Below are positions 1 to 9,138 of a stretch of 64,000 nucleotides of DNA, piece after piece (the stretch's first letter is position 1; each line of letters begins with the position of its first letter). The notes under the pieces are model-generated. The model saw only the letters and a program-made list of their open reading frames with translations, was not told where the DNA came from and did no database searches. The stretch comes from Lineus longissimus. Taxonomy: Eukaryota > Nemertea > Pilidiophora > Heteronemertea > Lineidae. The position numbers and the translations under genes were made by a program. Location of the stretch: assembly GCF_910592395.1 (NCBI RefSeq), contig NC_088311.1, forward strand, positions 18,726,501-18,790,500. Direction: 5' to 3'.

Positions 1-535
1 ACGAACGACGAAGGTCTGTCGTGTCATCAAGCCATGTGCTGATTCATTTACGCGACACTCGTAAATCATCTTCTGTACTAATTATATTTGTACGAGGAAT
101 CGAGAAACTTTCGAAAAAAGTCGTCAATAAAGTACATTTACATGCAAGTTCTTCGTACTTCGTTGTTCGTAGCCCTAATTCGTAAGCGTTGCGAATCATG
201 CCTACTGTCGGCGTCCAGATTACGATTGCGCGACGGACCGCAAATATTGTGCGTCGGAGTGTGAATCCGCCTCTATGTGATGTTACCGTTTGTGCAACGA
301 TTGAAATCTGAATTTTCTTAAAAATAGCTAAAATGGCCTTTGAAGGTCACATTTATTGATATTCTGTCAAAATAGTGATTCAATCAAAAGCAGCAGTAGC
401 CTTTTCCAAATTAAAGGCTATCCAAGTAATTTGTTAACTGATTGTGGGGACGGAACTAATTATTTAGCAATCGTTAACTTGACTCATACAAAGCCCTATG
501 TAATCTTAAAGTCATTGAAGCAAAACTAAACTGAC
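1..535. other. Intron of the arrestin-domain gene; nothing else seen
   Basis: This stretch lies downstream, on the minus strand, of the first arrestin coding exon and so should be its first coding intron. I read both strands and found no second arrestin exon, RNA gene or clear repeat. Confidence 0.5.
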
Positions 536-647
536 CTTTGATTTTGATATTTTCGATATTCTCCACCAGCACGTGCCCTTTGAGTTTCTCGCCGGCATAG
601 TATACCTCCTTCTCCAACTCGATATCAAACCGTTTGATGTAATCCAT
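536..647 (-). CDS. First coding exon of an arrestin-domain-containing protein (partial gene)
   Basis: Read on the minus strand, the exon starts at an ATG at 647 in a good context (GGCATGG) and encodes about 37 residues beginning MDYIKRFDIELEKEVYY, then AGEKLKGHVLVEN. This is the opening beta-strand pattern of the arrestin N-terminal domain (F-D-I-x-L, V-Y-x-x-G-E-x-L-x-G-x-V), as in ARRDC/TXNIP alpha-arrestins. These are cytoplasmic adaptors that link membrane cargo to NEDD4-type ubiquitin ligases. The donor is AAAG|GTCAG just below 536, leaving phase 1. A splice-acceptor-like TTTTATAG precedes position 671, so 648-671 is probably 5' UTR on the same exon with an upstream non-coding exon. The rest of the gene lies outside the window, so the subfamily cannot be fixed. 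Another ATG upstream in the exon is in a different frame. Confidence 0.75.
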
Positions 648-671
648 GCCTGATCGATGATCATAGCTCTC

Positions 672-2046
672 CTATAAAATACAAAACACAAAACACAAGT
701 TATAAAATACAAAATACATAACACGAACTCCTAATATTCAATTTGAATGAACAGTACTTTTCTGGTCCACGTAGTATCGCGGTTGAAAGTCCATGGGCTG
801 GGAAAGTGTAGGTTGGATCCCTCGGTCATATCATAGGCATTTCCCCGCTGGAGATAAGAAATTAATACTGGCTAAAACCAGGCAATCCTGGAAAATCTTT
901 CCAAAATAAAGTGTACCTTCTTTCAGATAACGATTGATTATCTTCCGAATCAAGCGGCCCAATCTTGTGTAGCAGGCGCACGTATGTTGCTGCCTCAATG
1001 ACGAATTTAGGGGCTTGCGCATGAGGCCCCTATTAGTCGGAGACTGAGCAAAGATTTATCAGGGTGCTTCTCCACAAGAGGCGTATAACTACTTCTTCTC
1101 ATTTAGCTCTCCATTGTCCGGAAATATTTTCATTTCCAATTTTCTTCTGAGGGAGCGTACACGAATACCCTATCCTTATTTTCAAAAACTGCAACTACAG
1201 CGCTTTCTAAATGGGGGCTGCGCCATCCGTCCCCCTTTCCATTATTTGGCGAATCCGTATCTGCTGTTCGAAGCTTTTGTCGATCTCTACTCAGAATTGC
1301 TTGGACGGTTACGAGCAGGAGATTTTTTGGATAAAACCACGACTGCGTTGTCTATAGAAAGACCGTAGTACCAAGGGTATGTCAATTTGGCCCTCACAAA
1401 GTAATGCACTGATAGGCCATTCTTATGCATTCCAACATCTAATACGCCCCTCGGCTGCTTTTTATAATCTTTAATCTTGTCCACTATTGAGAAATCAATC
1501 ACTGAAGAGGCAGTAACACAATCTCATTTTCTGCTGCTGTAGATCGCTAAGATAAGCAGCGTGTACATTGCATGCACCATAAGCTGCAGCAAGAAAACGC
1601 AGTTAATGCAGACGGACTGGCGTTACCTATGCAAGCTTAAGCACCTTCGGCAGTGTCGATTCAGTTGCGTTTGTCAGTTTCGGGTCGATTCAACATGTTC
1701 AAAGGGAGTCGACCAGAACATAAGTGCAAATCCCCCAATGAAGATGTCATTGGCGGAAAAAACTACTTGTTTTGACCCCGATTCTAAAAACTGTTTTAAA
1801 ATGACTATACAAAGAAATGAGTGTCGAAATAGTCAATTCTCATGATCACTCTGCCACTTGCGCGACCTCGTCAAAATCGTCATTGGTGGCCACGCGGACT
1901 GATATTCCAAGATGCCGACGACAAATTACTAATACGTTAGAGGGACTACATGTTGTAGTATGTCCTCAAAGTTTACCTTTTTACCTCGTGATCAGTCCCT
2001 ATGTACCCGTCAATCAAATTATAGTGCACTTCCTTTTCGCGTATAT
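672..2046. other. Region between the arrestin exon and the composite transposon
   Basis: No intact gene seen. Short ORFs occur on both strands, and one protein-like but broken stretch is listed separately (862-1029). The right edge is the TATAT flank of the composite element. Confidence 0.4.
862..1029 (-). pseudogene. Decayed coding fragment of unknown family
   Basis: Between an in-frame TAG and TAA the minus strand has about 55 open codons with protein-like composition (core text KFVIEAATYVRLLHK, then WKDFPGLPGF). Another frame just upstream (about 1100-1345, minus) is also locally open and protein-like, as expected for an old coding sequence broken by frameshifts. I do not recognise the family. 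It could be a degraded transposon gene or chance. Confidence 0.3.
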
Positions 2047-2763
2047 GGTCTCACTAGCCAGTGGTGATCAGGTCAACATTGGTCCCCCTTAAAAAAAAAG
2101 TTCTTCAATCTCAGGCGATTACCATGGATACAGATAAGCCTATCATATCGCTATTGCTGCATGTTCAAATGTCGGTGTCCTGGGTATTTTGTGAAGAGGT
2201 AGCTCTGACGATTATTTGAGGAAAATATCAGCTTCTTCTGTGCACGTCCGCAGTGACCAGGCCTCGCATGCTTTTTATAGCTCAATCGGATGTTGACATG
2301 AACTGGTTCCTGTCAGAGTGCACATGTTCTCAAGGTGAGACTTCGCGGTCAAAATGCTCAAAGAAAAGCCGCAACGACACCCTATTTTTGTATCAAAATT
2401 TGAAATTGTTATTATTTGGCTTTCTCAAGGTGATAAGTAGAAGTTTATAAAAATATTATTTCACCATCCATGTTAATCGTCAAGTTATAAGGCGGCAAGG
2501 TGAAATTTTCAAAATTTTCATCGATGTACAGGGTGTCTCATGTATTGTGCTGCCCCCATGTTCTCATGACTGAATTACTTGATAACAATGAAAGCTGGCC
2601 AGATGTATTCTAGAAGCGACAAGCTATTCAGAAATGTATAGGTTTATGTGTGAGAGTGATATACTGCAAGGTCGACAGCCACTTGAACAGGGGTATGCAT
2701 GAAATGACGTCGCGCCATTTGTGGAGCCAGGTAGGCCCGGCCATTGCACTGGCTAGTGAGACC
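2047..2763 (+). repeat. Left 717-bp terminal direct repeat with its own 17-bp TIRs
   Basis: Starts GGTCTCACTAGCCAGTG and ends CACTGGCTAGTGAGACC. Line-by-line comparison with 6191-6907 showed no difference. It holds a 65-codon ORF (2253-2450) with no recognisable domain, probably not a gene. The flanks are TATAT on the left and TTAA on the right. Confidence 0.9.
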
Positions 2764-3188
2764 TTAATCAAAATACCAATAAAAGTGAAATCATAAAATA
2801 TGATAATAAATGTCATTTTGAACATCATTTGACTTCATCGAATGCATTCGGGTGGATAAAGATGCTTTCATCTCAGTTCATGGACCAAAAAGGCCTCCAC
2901 AGCTGAGGTGTGCTGTTACTCGAATTCCCTCTGAATTCCCTCTGAATTCCCTCTTGTTTTCCAGCTTCAAAGTGTATGGCTTGCATGTTGAATAACTGGG
3001 TAGGCCCTCGTTCTCCAAACCTGCTAATGTTTGCATATACATTTGAAAATGGACGAAGGGCCTACTGGGCCTACTGGGCCTACTGGGACTTACTAGTATA
3101 CCATGTAACAACTGAAGGTTTTGTCATCTTTCTTCAATAATACTAGCAACAGTGTGGCAAGCAGTGTAGCAAGTGAAAAGCTTACAGC

Positions 3189-3581
3189 ATGTCTCAAAGT
3201 CCTGGTGCATACTGTCTCCCCCTATCCGAAGGTGACCAACAACAACTAAAAAAACAAATGATGACTAAAATAACTAAAACAGGTGATTGCCTTCTTTGGG
3301 GTGGGGAGACTTCCTCTATGGGTTACGGTGTTTTTCGGTTCACTTTTGCTCACAAAAGATATAGGGTTAAGGTTCACCGTTTCCTTTATTTCATTGAAGA
3401 CAACTTTTCACATTATGACCAGTCACTCCATGTCAGTCACACTTGTCATCACAAAACTTGTGTCAATCTTTCCCATCTCTCTCTCGAAGATGCAGGTGTA
3501 AATAATCAGAGAAAGATATGCTATAATGCTCGTCCACAGCACTGTATAGGGCATGGTGTCGCCAAGCCATGTCTTTTCTAA
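3189..3581 (+). CDS. His-Cys-box (I-PpoI-like, His-Me finger) endonuclease
   Basis: A 130-residue single-exon ORF. Residues 33-50 (GDCLLWGG... MGYGVFRF) resemble the substrate-facing strand of zinc-loop homing endonucleases. The block SHTCHHKTC...LSHLSLED...NNQRKIC matches the His-Cys box. Aligned on spacing, H84 takes the general-base position and N105, exactly 21 residues on, takes the metal-binding Asn. C34, C86, C91 and H96 fit the first zinc site, and C111, C119, H122 and C128 the second. Family knowledge: I-PpoI-type enzymes are homodimeric nucleases that cut DNA leaving 3' overhangs. The length is near that of I-PpoI. It faces the transposase ORF tail to tail across 139 bp. All key residues are present, so it could be active. 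Whether it cuts the donor site, the target or nothing is unknown. Confidence 0.8.
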   Translation: MSQSPGAYCLPLSEGDQQQLKKQMMTKITKTGDCLLWGGETSSMGYGVFRFTFAHKRYRVKVHRFLYFIEDNFSHYDQSLHVSHTCHHKTCVNLSHLSLEDAGVNNQRKICYNARPQHCIGHGVAKPCLF

Positions 3582-3720
3582 GTGGGTAAGAGAAAACCAG
3601 AACACATTAATTTCTGTTTAATCTTTTAATTGATAATAATATTTTTGTTTCAAAAGACGGTTTTCATGATTCATAGTTCATTGTTCTCATTGTTCTTGTT
3701 CAGCATTCTGTGTGAAGGAA

Positions 3721-5592
3721 TTAACTTGGCCTGAACGCGTATGTGTGAAGAGTGTCAATGTTTACATCCCCATGTTGATATGCAGACCCAGTTGCTTCTG
3801 CTCTGTTTACTTTTCTGCGCTTGTTGACATACCGCATCGTCTTGTAACGCTTGCTAAGTTGGCGGGAAGCATCGTAGTTGGCTTTCTTGTCTTTAAGCTC
3901 AAGCAGAATCGTGAACGGTGTCTTCTTTTCAGCAATTAGATTAAGGCGCTTCGCTATCAGCTTTGTAGAACGCCCAGGTCCGAAAGTTTTTGTATGGGTG
4001 GCTGAGTGGCTTAGTCCTTTGAAATTTCGAGCATACGTTGACCCTTTCGGTGCGTAGCGAAAAACCATTGAATGAAGATTTTCGCACTGGTTGGTTGTCT
4101 TGCTGCCGTGAAGCGTCTCCAACTGTGCTGGGGTGAAGTACTTATTAATGACTGCCAGGACGTTCAGAGCTTCTTCGGTACTTAGTGCGACGTATTTTCC
4201 ATGTGGAAGATACCGTGGAGCGTTTCGTGGGCACCCATTACATACGAGGGAATTCTTTCTGCAGTGTGCGTGATTTCCTCTAAAACACTGGACAGAGTTC
4301 GCAACAGCCCTGTAAATGATTTCGGTTGACCTTCCTTTAGTTGTGCCCCATTTAATCTCCCAGAATATGCGGCGTCTGAGGGCTGCCAGAAACTTTCCTT
4401 TCTGCTGACTATCTTTCAGGGACTTCAACTTCAGTTGCGCTTTGGATGCCTTCTGAAATGTCCGCATTCTGTGCACCAAACAATAGAAATGCTTCAGCCT
4501 GGGAGCATGGGGATTGTTTTGACTGTCATTCACGTCCTTCACTAGTTTTTCTAGCTGACTGCTTGCATCGCTGGTGAGGGAGCTGAGTAAAACTACTCCA
4601 TTATCTGTTACTTTTTTCAGGTTTTCCTCCGCAAGTGACCGTTCCGAAGATGATATTGTCTTGCTGGAATCGTACGTTTTACAACAGTCATCGTGTTTGC
4701 AATTCTGTCGCCTGCATAGTTTGTTCGCCGTGCTTACTGCTAATACGAGTCCATGTTTTTCTTCTATCAGTCCGCAAAAAGATTGAGTTGCGGCCTCGTA
4801 GCCAGATTGGCAACGGTTGTTAAAGGCCGCATCGGTTTGTCCTTCGACCACTGGCAGTTGGCCGAGGTCAAGGGCATCTTGCCGACACAGTCTTTGGTTC
4901 TCCTTCATGGATTCCTCGTTGATTTTAATGACCTTTTCCAAATTTTTGTTCAGCTTCCTGTACAGAGTAGACGGACTAGGTGGTGTTACATTCAGAGCCG
5001 AAACTGCTAGGCGGAGATCCTGTATGCCAGCACTGCTCTTCATACAGGCCAAGGTGAGTTGCTCATTAAGTTGAGAACCAGCTGGTCCGGAACTGCTCTC
5101 AATCTCATCCGTCATCGCAAATGACTCGGGCAGCTTTCCGTGGCAAACTCTGCAGTTTAGGGCAAAGAAAACGAGTAGGCCCCTTCTTCGTTCAATGGTT
5201 AACTCGGGTGGAGCCTTACTACTGCAGCTCTTGGCGTGCTCGTGTACCATCTTTAATAGTGTCTTTTCCTTCTCCATTGAAATGACTACGTTTTCACTGT
5301 ACTCTGATATTCTCTTGCTTGTACTTGTAGGCCGTAACTTCTGACTGGTGTTGAAGTCAAACTTCCTGGAGACGGGCAAAGTTTCTTCATCTACTCGAGT
5401 GATCGGTGGAAGAGTTGGAGGAGATTCAGCTACCTTGAGATCCTTGTTCCATGGTAACACATCTGGCTTGAACCTAAATTGATTCAAATGGCCAAACCTG
5501 CTGCTTTCCAGGCCTTTCTTTTTTCTACCACGCTGCCACATTGAGTTGCTTCGTCGTTTCTCTTGAGCTGTGTTCTGTGATGTTGAGTTCAT
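3721..5592 (-). CDS. DDE-type transposase, Mutator/Kolobok-like (623 residues, intact)
   Basis: One uninterrupted ORF from the ATG at 5592 to the TAA at 3721. The first 100 residues are basic and Ser/Thr-rich, like a DNA-binding or nuclear-targeting tail. A CxxC-type motif (NCRVCHG) lies near residue 150. The catalytic part has GQTDAAFNNR (D254), SLTSDASS (D342), a VHRMR motif (H374), a Cys/His cluster (residues 437-454) and TTNQCENLH (E504) followed by RYAPKG. That order (D, D, Cys/His insertion, N-x-x-E before a P-K) matches Mutator-like transposase domains of the Kolobok type, whose known target duplication is TTAA, and TTAA abuts both ends of this core. Family assignment is by motif reading only. 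The absence of stops and the identity of the flanking repeats suggest recent activity. Confidence 0.75.
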   Translation of the reverse strand: MNSTSQNTAQEKRRSNSMWQRGRKKKGLESSRFGHLNQFRFKPDVLPWNKDLKVAESPPTLPPITRVDEETLPVSRKFDFNTSQKLRPTSTSKRISEYSENVVISMEKEKTLLKMVHEHAKSCSSKAPPELTIERRRGLLVFFALNCRVCHGKLPESFAMTDEIESSSGPAGSQLNEQLTLACMKSSAGIQDLRLAVSALNVTPPSPSTLYRKLNKNLEKVIKINEESMKENQRLCRQDALDLGQLPVVEGQTDAAFNNRCQSGYEAATQSFCGLIEEKHGLVLAVSTANKLCRRQNCKHDDCCKTYDSSKTISSSERSLAEENLKKVTDNGVVLLSSLTSDASSQLEKLVKDVNDSQNNPHAPRLKHFYCLVHRMRTFQKASKAQLKLKSLKDSQQKGKFLAALRRRIFWEIKWGTTKGRSTEIIYRAVANSVQCFRGNHAHCRKNSLVCNGCPRNAPRYLPHGKYVALSTEEALNVLAVINKYFTPAQLETLHGSKTTNQCENLHSMVFRYAPKGSTYARNFKGLSHSATHTKTFGPGRSTKLIAKRLNLIAEKKTPFTILLELKDKKANYDASRQLSKRYKTMRYVNKRRKVNRAEATGSAYQHGDVNIDTLHTYAFRPS

Positions 5593-5641
5593 TTCATTCG
5601 GACACTGTTCTACTGACAGTACTGTTGCTTTTACTTGTAAC

Positions 5642-5704
5642 GACGCCCCGACGCCCTGATGGCGTCATATGGCATCATGACGCCAATGACGCCCCCAGGG
5701 CGTC
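5642..5704. promoter_or_regulatory. Cluster of six GACGCC/GGCGTC hexamers upstream of the transposase start
   Basis: GACGCC occurs at 5642, 5650, 5679 and 5688, and GGCGTC at 5661 and 5699, all in 63 bp and 50-112 bp before the transposase ATG. The middle pair forms a TGGCGTCAT/ATGACGCCA palindrome with an 8-bp spacer. It is GC-rich in an AT-rich setting. It may be a promoter or a transposase-binding array; the sequence alone cannot decide. Confidence 0.45.
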
Positions 5705-6190
5705 TGGAACGCTTCAATTTTTATTTGTATCATGTACTGTGTAAAGGTACTGCTAAATGAAAATGGTATAGTGTCAGGGACAGAAGTGTTCAGACAAGCG
5801 CTTCACCAGTTTCAACCAAACCCCTCAAAGAACAATTAATACATCTTTTTTTCCAAAAAATGTAGGTCAAACTAGTTCTTTAATTGGATGTATTTGGAGC
5901 CCATAACCCAAATCGACTTTATAACTTCTGATTAGTGTTTGGAAGTTACTTTTCTGTACTGATCACTACTGGATGGGCTGATAGGCCTGTAGGCCTATGT
6001 CACAAAATCCGCTTTCTGAACGAATTTGAAAATGGGTGAAGTGCTGAGTTTGCCTATGATTTTGAATGGATCACCACTGGAAGCTATTCTTGTTGGACCT
6101 GTCATGTAGGACACCAAAATGTTTGTATCAATCCAGATTTTCATATTTTGTAGTAAAAAGGGGAAATATGAGACTGCATGTTACCATTAA

Positions 6191-6907
6191 GGTCTCACTA
6201 GCCAGTGGTGATCAGGTCAACATTGGTCCCCCTTAAAAAAAAAGTTCTTCAATCTCAGGCGATTACCATGGATACAGATAAGCCTATCATATCGCTATTG
6301 CTGCATGTTCAAATGTCGGTGTCCTGGGTATTTTGTGAAGAGGTAGCTCTGACGATTATTTGAGGAAAATATCAGCTTCTTCTGTGCACGTCCGCAGTGA
6401 CCAGGCCTCGCATGCTTTTTATAGCTCAATCGGATGTTGACATGAACTGGTTCCTGTCAGAGTGCACATGTTCTCAAGGTGAGACTTCGCGGTCAAAATG
6501 CTCAAAGAAAAGCCGCAACGACACCCTATTTTTGTATCAAAATTTGAAATTGTTATTATTTGGCTTTCTCAAGGTGATAAGTAGAAGTTTATAAAAATAT
6601 TATTTCACCATCCATGTTAATCGTCAAGTTATAAGGCGGCAAGGTGAAATTTTCAAAATTTTCATCGATGTACAGGGTGTCTCATGTATTGTGCTGCCCC
6701 CATGTTCTCATGACTGAATTACTTGATAACAATGAAAGCTGGCCAGATGTATTCTAGAAGCGACAAGCTATTCAGAAATGTATAGGTTTATGTGTGAGAG
6801 TGATATACTGCAAGGTCGACAGCCACTTGAACAGGGGTATGCATGAAATGACGTCGCGCCATTTGTGGAGCCAGGTAGGCCCGGCCATTGCACTGGCTAG
6901 TGAGACC
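6191..6907 (+). repeat. Right 717-bp terminal direct repeat with its own 17-bp TIRs
   Basis: Same length, orientation and sequence as 2047-2763, down to the nine-A run near the start. The left flank is TTAA and the right flank TATAT. The 65-codon ORF at 6397-6594 is the counterpart of that in the left copy. Confidence 0.9.
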
Positions 6908-7583
6908 TATATCGCAAATAGGTTTATCTGATCAATGAAAAATAAAGCGTATTGCCTGCAGGAAGAAAGATTTGCACTCCCAAAATGTCGTTTTTGTCAC
7001 CTATTAATTGTATCAGAGACTCTGATTGTATCAGCCGACTGGTAATAAAATACTGTCAATATGAAAAGATTGTCAGTAACCAATACTTGTGTTTCCCTCA
7101 GGGTGAACTCATAAACAATTAAGAATTACCAGGGAATCTAACGTATATTTTTCTTTTGACATAAGTGCATTTCTTGGGGAGAAACAGCTGAGAGAATCAC
7201 GTCCTCGGGGTGAACTCAGAAACAACACCCTGTGGAGAATCAGTTCCCCAACTGACCGAGACTTATCTCAAGTCTTAGTCGCGTGTCAGGATGGCCTTCT
7301 ATATAACCAACCGACCGGGGAAAATTTGTGCATCACAATAAAAACAGCGAAAATACACGCTCATTGGTAAATTTATAAAACTAGCCTTTGTCCATCAGGC
7401 CAGCTTCTTGGCAAGCTGTGGAAGGATGAAGAAGAAAATCTGACGTTACGTCGATGGGGAAAAACCATCATAACGTTGTCCTCAAAACTCTTCGACCACG
7501 TACGGCTCCTTCAATTTGACGGCTTCAAAACGAGCCGTAGATAACGGCTTTTCTAACAACTTGGCCCAGTGTGTTTAGCATAA

Positions 7584-7823
7584 TTTATTTCACTGGTAGA
7601 GACCGCTGGCGGGACTCTGACAGACGCATCTGACACTGATGAGGATGGTAGTCAACTTTACGTGCTTGCGCTTAAAACGGCAACTTGATTACACCGTTTC
7701 GTGCATGCAGCGAACACGCAGCTTAACTCAGCGACTGCATGGCTGCAGCATGCAGAAAAGGAGATTGACTGTGTTACTGCCTCTCCAAGGAATGATTTAT
7801 TTGCCAATGATGGCGAAGATTAA
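7584..7823 (+). pseudogene. Decayed coding fragment, first member of a local pair
   Basis: An open, protein-like frame with one internal stop (TGA at 7686-7688). It contains SLVETAGGTLTDASDTDEDG and, after the stop, Ala-rich text ending at TAA. The first 85 bp recur in diverged form at 8127-8215 with the same frame open. I do not recognise the family. A degraded duplicated exon or transposon gene is possible. Confidence 0.35.
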
Positions 7824-8124
7824 ATGAAAAGGTTAGACTTTGTTGACATGATTACGAGTTCATGCCTGGAGGCAAAAGGATGGCTATTAAAGTGCCGTGG
7901 ATTGAAAATCAGGATGAATAACCACGACGGTGCTTTTTCTGCCGTTTCCACCACGGCACTGTCGTAATCTCTGTGACTTCGCTCTTCGAATGATATATGC
8001 TGCAGGCTACTCTACCATTGGCCTAGAGACTTACATCCTCTGCGAGGGAAAGGAGCCCAAATCACCCTGCCAAATGTCCACTTGTATTGGGATTCTTTGG
8101 CAAGGGATACATTGTACAAACAAT

Positions 8125-8349
8125 ATATTCATTTCACTAGTGGAGACTGCTGGACAGACCATGACAGCCGCCTCTCACACTGATGAGGATTGTAGTCAAC
8201 TTTACGTGCCGGCGCTTCAGCACCTTGATTCAAAGCGCTTCTACCGCTTCTTATTCCGAGGACGGAGTCATGCAGGGTTAGGTATCAAGGTCCAGTCCGG
8301 GATTCGTCCCACAGCCTCCTCATACCCAAAACCGAGACTAGCACTCTAA
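8125..8349 (+). pseudogene. Decayed coding fragment, second member of the local pair
   Basis: Encodes SLVETAGQTMTAASHTDEDC, clearly related to the fragment 540 bp upstream. It lies in an open frame that runs from 7930 to a stop at 8349, but its last third overlaps a tRNA-like stretch on the other strand, so the ORF as a whole is not convincing as a gene. Confidence 0.3.
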
Positions 8350-8360
8350 CCCACTCTGAT
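8296..8360 (-). repeat. Possible tRNA-derived (SINE head-like) fragment
   Basis: On the minus strand the text GGGTTAGAGTGCTAGTCTCGG followed about 30 bp later by GGGACGAATCCC resembles a worn A box plus B box. There is no convincing cloverleaf, so a functional tRNA is unlikely. Confidence 0.3.
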
Positions 8361-9007
8361 TGCCCTTTCGATATAGAGTGACCGACTACAATTTGCTACC
8401 ATCTGGTTCCTGCAATTAACAGCTCAGCTTTGAGTATTGACAGCATATGATAATAAACAATATAGCACAACCCTTGTTTCTTGGCTTCTTCGCTGATTTT
8501 TTAGCACATTCATTCCGAACACTCCACTAGTTGCCATGGTAACGTAATTTGCTTATTGCGGATATCAGAATTCAGACTGTACCCGGATTTGGGTATCCCC
8601 TCTCTTCGGATTACCAAATACATTAACTCAATAAGACTCAATGGCGCTGGCCTTTACCTCAAATGTGATAGCCCTGCCTGCGTAGCGCTGTAATAGCCTA
8701 GACTCGGTTAGCGTTCAAAACCCTTGACATGAAGATAGGAGGATATTTGATACAATCTGGTTTATTTGAAAACTCAGCGGTGTGTTCTTAATACTTGATA
8801 TGGACAATAAACGTTCACCAATAAGGCATGCGAATGCTAAATGTTTTTAAAAATTTCTCCGATACCAAGTTTGAACGATAGTCAGATATTCTTATGTTTC
8901 GATATAAAACGGATATGTGTGACAGAAGTGTTTACCCGTTTTAACGAACAGTTTCAATGGTCTCGACAGGATTTGTTGTATCAAATAGGGTTTTGGAAAT
9001 TTGAAGA

Positions 9008-9138
9008 AAATCGTACATAACTGGTGGCATTTTGTTCGAACATTCTTGTTGCGTACATTTGTGTGTATCCAATAACACAGGTGCAATGGACGCAAAAACT
9101 GGCAGAGATAACATACTTGAAGGGATGTCTGCTTTGGA
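9008..9138 (+). repeat. Dispersed repeat family R1, copy A
   Basis: Shares the ordered words AAATCG, CATTTTGTTC, GCGTACATTTGTGT, ACTGGCAGAGAT and TACTTGAA with copies at 19786-19907 and 32064-32310. There is no ORF and no clear TIR. It is probably a non-autonomous element or SINE body. Confidence 0.5.

Larger units (their letters stand above)
2047..6907. mobile_element. Composite DNA transposon with 717-bp terminal direct repeats, a His-Cys-box endonuclease and a DDE transposase
   Basis: Two identical 717-bp segments in the same orientation (2047-2763 and 6191-6907) bound a 3.43-kb core. Each segment starts GGTCTCACTAGCCAGTG and ends with its exact reverse complement, so each looks like a complete MITE. 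The outside flanks are TATAT at 2042-2046 and 6908-6912, as expected of a 5-bp target duplication of the whole unit. The inside flanks are TTAA at 2764-2767 and 6187-6190. The core carries two convergent ORFs, a 130-residue endonuclease and a 623-residue transposase. No TIR is evident at the core ends. Interpretations: a single element with LTR-like terminal direct repeats, or a TTAA-targeting core lodged between two tandem MITEs. I saw no reverse transcriptase, integrase or gag, so it is not an LTR retrotransposon. Confidence 0.8.

Noticed and set aside
2047-6907. LTR retrotransposon interpretation of the 717-bp direct repeats
   Set aside because: The repeats begin GG and end CC, have 17-bp inverted ends, and I saw no primer-binding site, polypurine tract, gag, reverse transcriptase or integrase; the core instead holds a DDE transposase and a nuclease.
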